Assembly (NCBI RefSeq): GCF_001404515.1
Contig: NZ_CXWE01000001.1
Span: 434,001 to 498,000 of the forward strand
Source: Roseibium album
GTDB lineage: Bacteria > Pseudomonadota > Alphaproteobacteria > Rhizobiales > Stappiaceae
Length of the DNA: 64,000 nucleotides
Direction: 5' to 3'
A program made the translations under genes and the position numbers. Every line of letters begins with the position of its first letter. Within the stretch, counting starts at the first letter, position 1. The notes beneath the pieces were generated by a model, which saw only the letters and a list, made by a program, of their open reading frames with translations, was not told where the DNA came from and made no database searches. Below are positions 63,452 through 64,000 of the stretch, piece after piece.

Positions 63452-64000
63452 TCCATAGCCTCCAGAACAAGATCCTCTGCCGCCTCTTCCAAAAGGGAAT
63501 CCATGGCTTCACCATAGATTGGTTCTTTGCCTATTTCCAAAAGGATAGGCACGGCAAGCGGCGAGACGCGTGTGAGCTGAGTATGTGCGATTCGCCCCCG
63601 AATGCGGGCAAGAAGTTCACCAAGACGAGAGATATCCAGAAGTCCCTCGGCCGCGTCGCTCCAGGTCGCCTTGAGCAGAATGTGATCCGGTTCATGCGCC
63701 CTGAGAACGTCGTAGATGAGGTCGGAGGAAACCGTGACCTGACGACCGGTCTTTTCCTGGCCCGGATGCCGGCGTTCGATCAGGCCTGCGATCACGGCGC
63801 AATTGCGGAAGGTACGCTTCATCAGGCTGGAGTCCGCCAGCCAGGCATCAAGATCGTCACCGAGGATATCCTCCTCGAAGAGTTCATCCAGTGAAATGCG
63901 GCCTGACGAAAACAGCAGGGAGAGGTCGCCAAGACCCCAGACCGACAGAGCATAGTCGTTGGCGACAAATCCCATCGGGCGGGCGCCCATCCGCTCCAGC
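63448..64000 (-). CDS. Ligase-associated DEAD/DEAH box helicase (Lhr family), C-terminal fragment
   Basis: The C-terminal ~180 residues of a protein that begins beyond the right edge; the frame is open through the window's end. The segment FVANDYALSVWGLGD, DLDAWLADSSLMKRTFRNCAVIAGLIERRHPGQEKTGRQVTVSSDLIYDVLRAHEPDHILLKATW and the acidic C-terminus are typical of the C-terminal region of ligase-associated helicases. The helicase motor domains are not in the window, so activity cannot be judged. Translation of pdeM is coupled to its 3' end. Confidence 0.85.
   Translation of the reverse strand, partial: LERMGARPMGFVANDYALSVWGLGDLSLLFSSGRISLDELFEEDILGDDLDAWLADSSLMKRTFRNCAVIAGLIERRHPGQEKTGRQVTVSSDLIYDVLRAHEPDHILLKATWSDAAEGLLDISRLGELLARIRGRIAHTQLTRVSPLAVPILLEIGKEPIYGEAMDSLLEEAAEDLVLEAME

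Noticed and set aside
1-64000. CRISPR arrays, insertion sequences, prophage modules, toxin-antitoxin pairs and replication origins
   Set aside because: I looked for repeated spacers, transposase or integrase motifs, phage structural genes and DnaA-box clusters and saw none.

Overview
The window looks like chromosomal DNA of a marine alphaproteobacterium, most likely from the order Hyphomicrobiales (Rhizobiales) and close to Roseibium/Labrenzia. This placement is inferred from gene content. Supporting items are a SAM-II riboswitch in front of metZ, a class I lysyl-tRNA synthetase, a double-domain dCTP deaminase, a PodJ-like polar protein with Sel1 and peptidoglycan-binding domains, DUF992/DUF6460/TIGR02186 proteins, and a PdeM / Lhr-type helicase pair. 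A bacterial voltage-gated sodium channel, a TRAP transporter, an Stf0 sulfotransferase and an MddA-like methyltransferase fit a marine lifestyle. I see no insertion sequences, integrases, phage modules or CRISPR arrays. Coding density is high, and at least nine gene pairs overlap by the 4-nt ATGA arrangement.

Region 1 (1-2.6 kb): the C-terminal end of a subtilisin-like protease, a SGNH-type hydrolase and a sterol-desaturase-family membrane protein. Region 2 (2.9-8.3 kb): a TRAP uptake operon with its own FCD-type GntR regulator and a DapA/NanA-family lyase, divergent from a PfkB sugar kinase. Region 3 (8.6-20.1 kb): an eight-gene operon on the minus strand (aldehyde dehydrogenase, YtfQ-like binding protein, sugar ABC ATPase, two permeases, enolase-superfamily sugar-acid dehydratase, zinc alcohol dehydrogenase, KduD-like SDR). 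It diverges from a second FCD regulator that is translationally coupled to a GMC oxidoreductase. Matching FCD-type operators lie in the shared intergenic region, so this reads as one inducible pathway for import and oxidative breakdown of a sugar or sugar acid that I cannot name.

Region 4 (20.1-28.6 kb): tRNA-Gly(CCC), a BacNav channel, a gamma-glutamyltransferase homologue, an MscS-like protein, a DUF992 protein, a phage-CII-like regulator behind a perfect stem-loop, and a yigZ-dcd pair. Region 5 (28.7-41.6 kb): metZ under a SAM-II riboswitch, an HxlR regulator, mddA-like and Stf0 genes, a LysE/LysR divergent pair, and housekeeping genes (CDP-alcohol phosphatidyltransferase, apaG, lysS, a ProC-like reductase, pyrD).

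Region 6 (41.6-47.1 kb): a MATE exporter, a second HxlR gene divergent from a membrane protein across a strong inverted repeat, a histone-deacetylase-family enzyme and an AraC regulator. Region 7 (47.3-54.5 kb): a beta-oxidation operon (acyl-CoA dehydrogenase, GST, thiolase, cupin, FadJ-type multifunctional enzyme) preceded by a MerR gene. Near-identical TTACG..CGTAA palindromes sit upstream of both the operon and merR. Region 8 (54.9-64 kb): the 1363-residue PodJ-like protein, a TauE/SafE-TIGR02186 pair, an AI-2E-family permease, a small unknown membrane protein, and the start of the pdeM-lhr DNA-repair module, which runs off the window.
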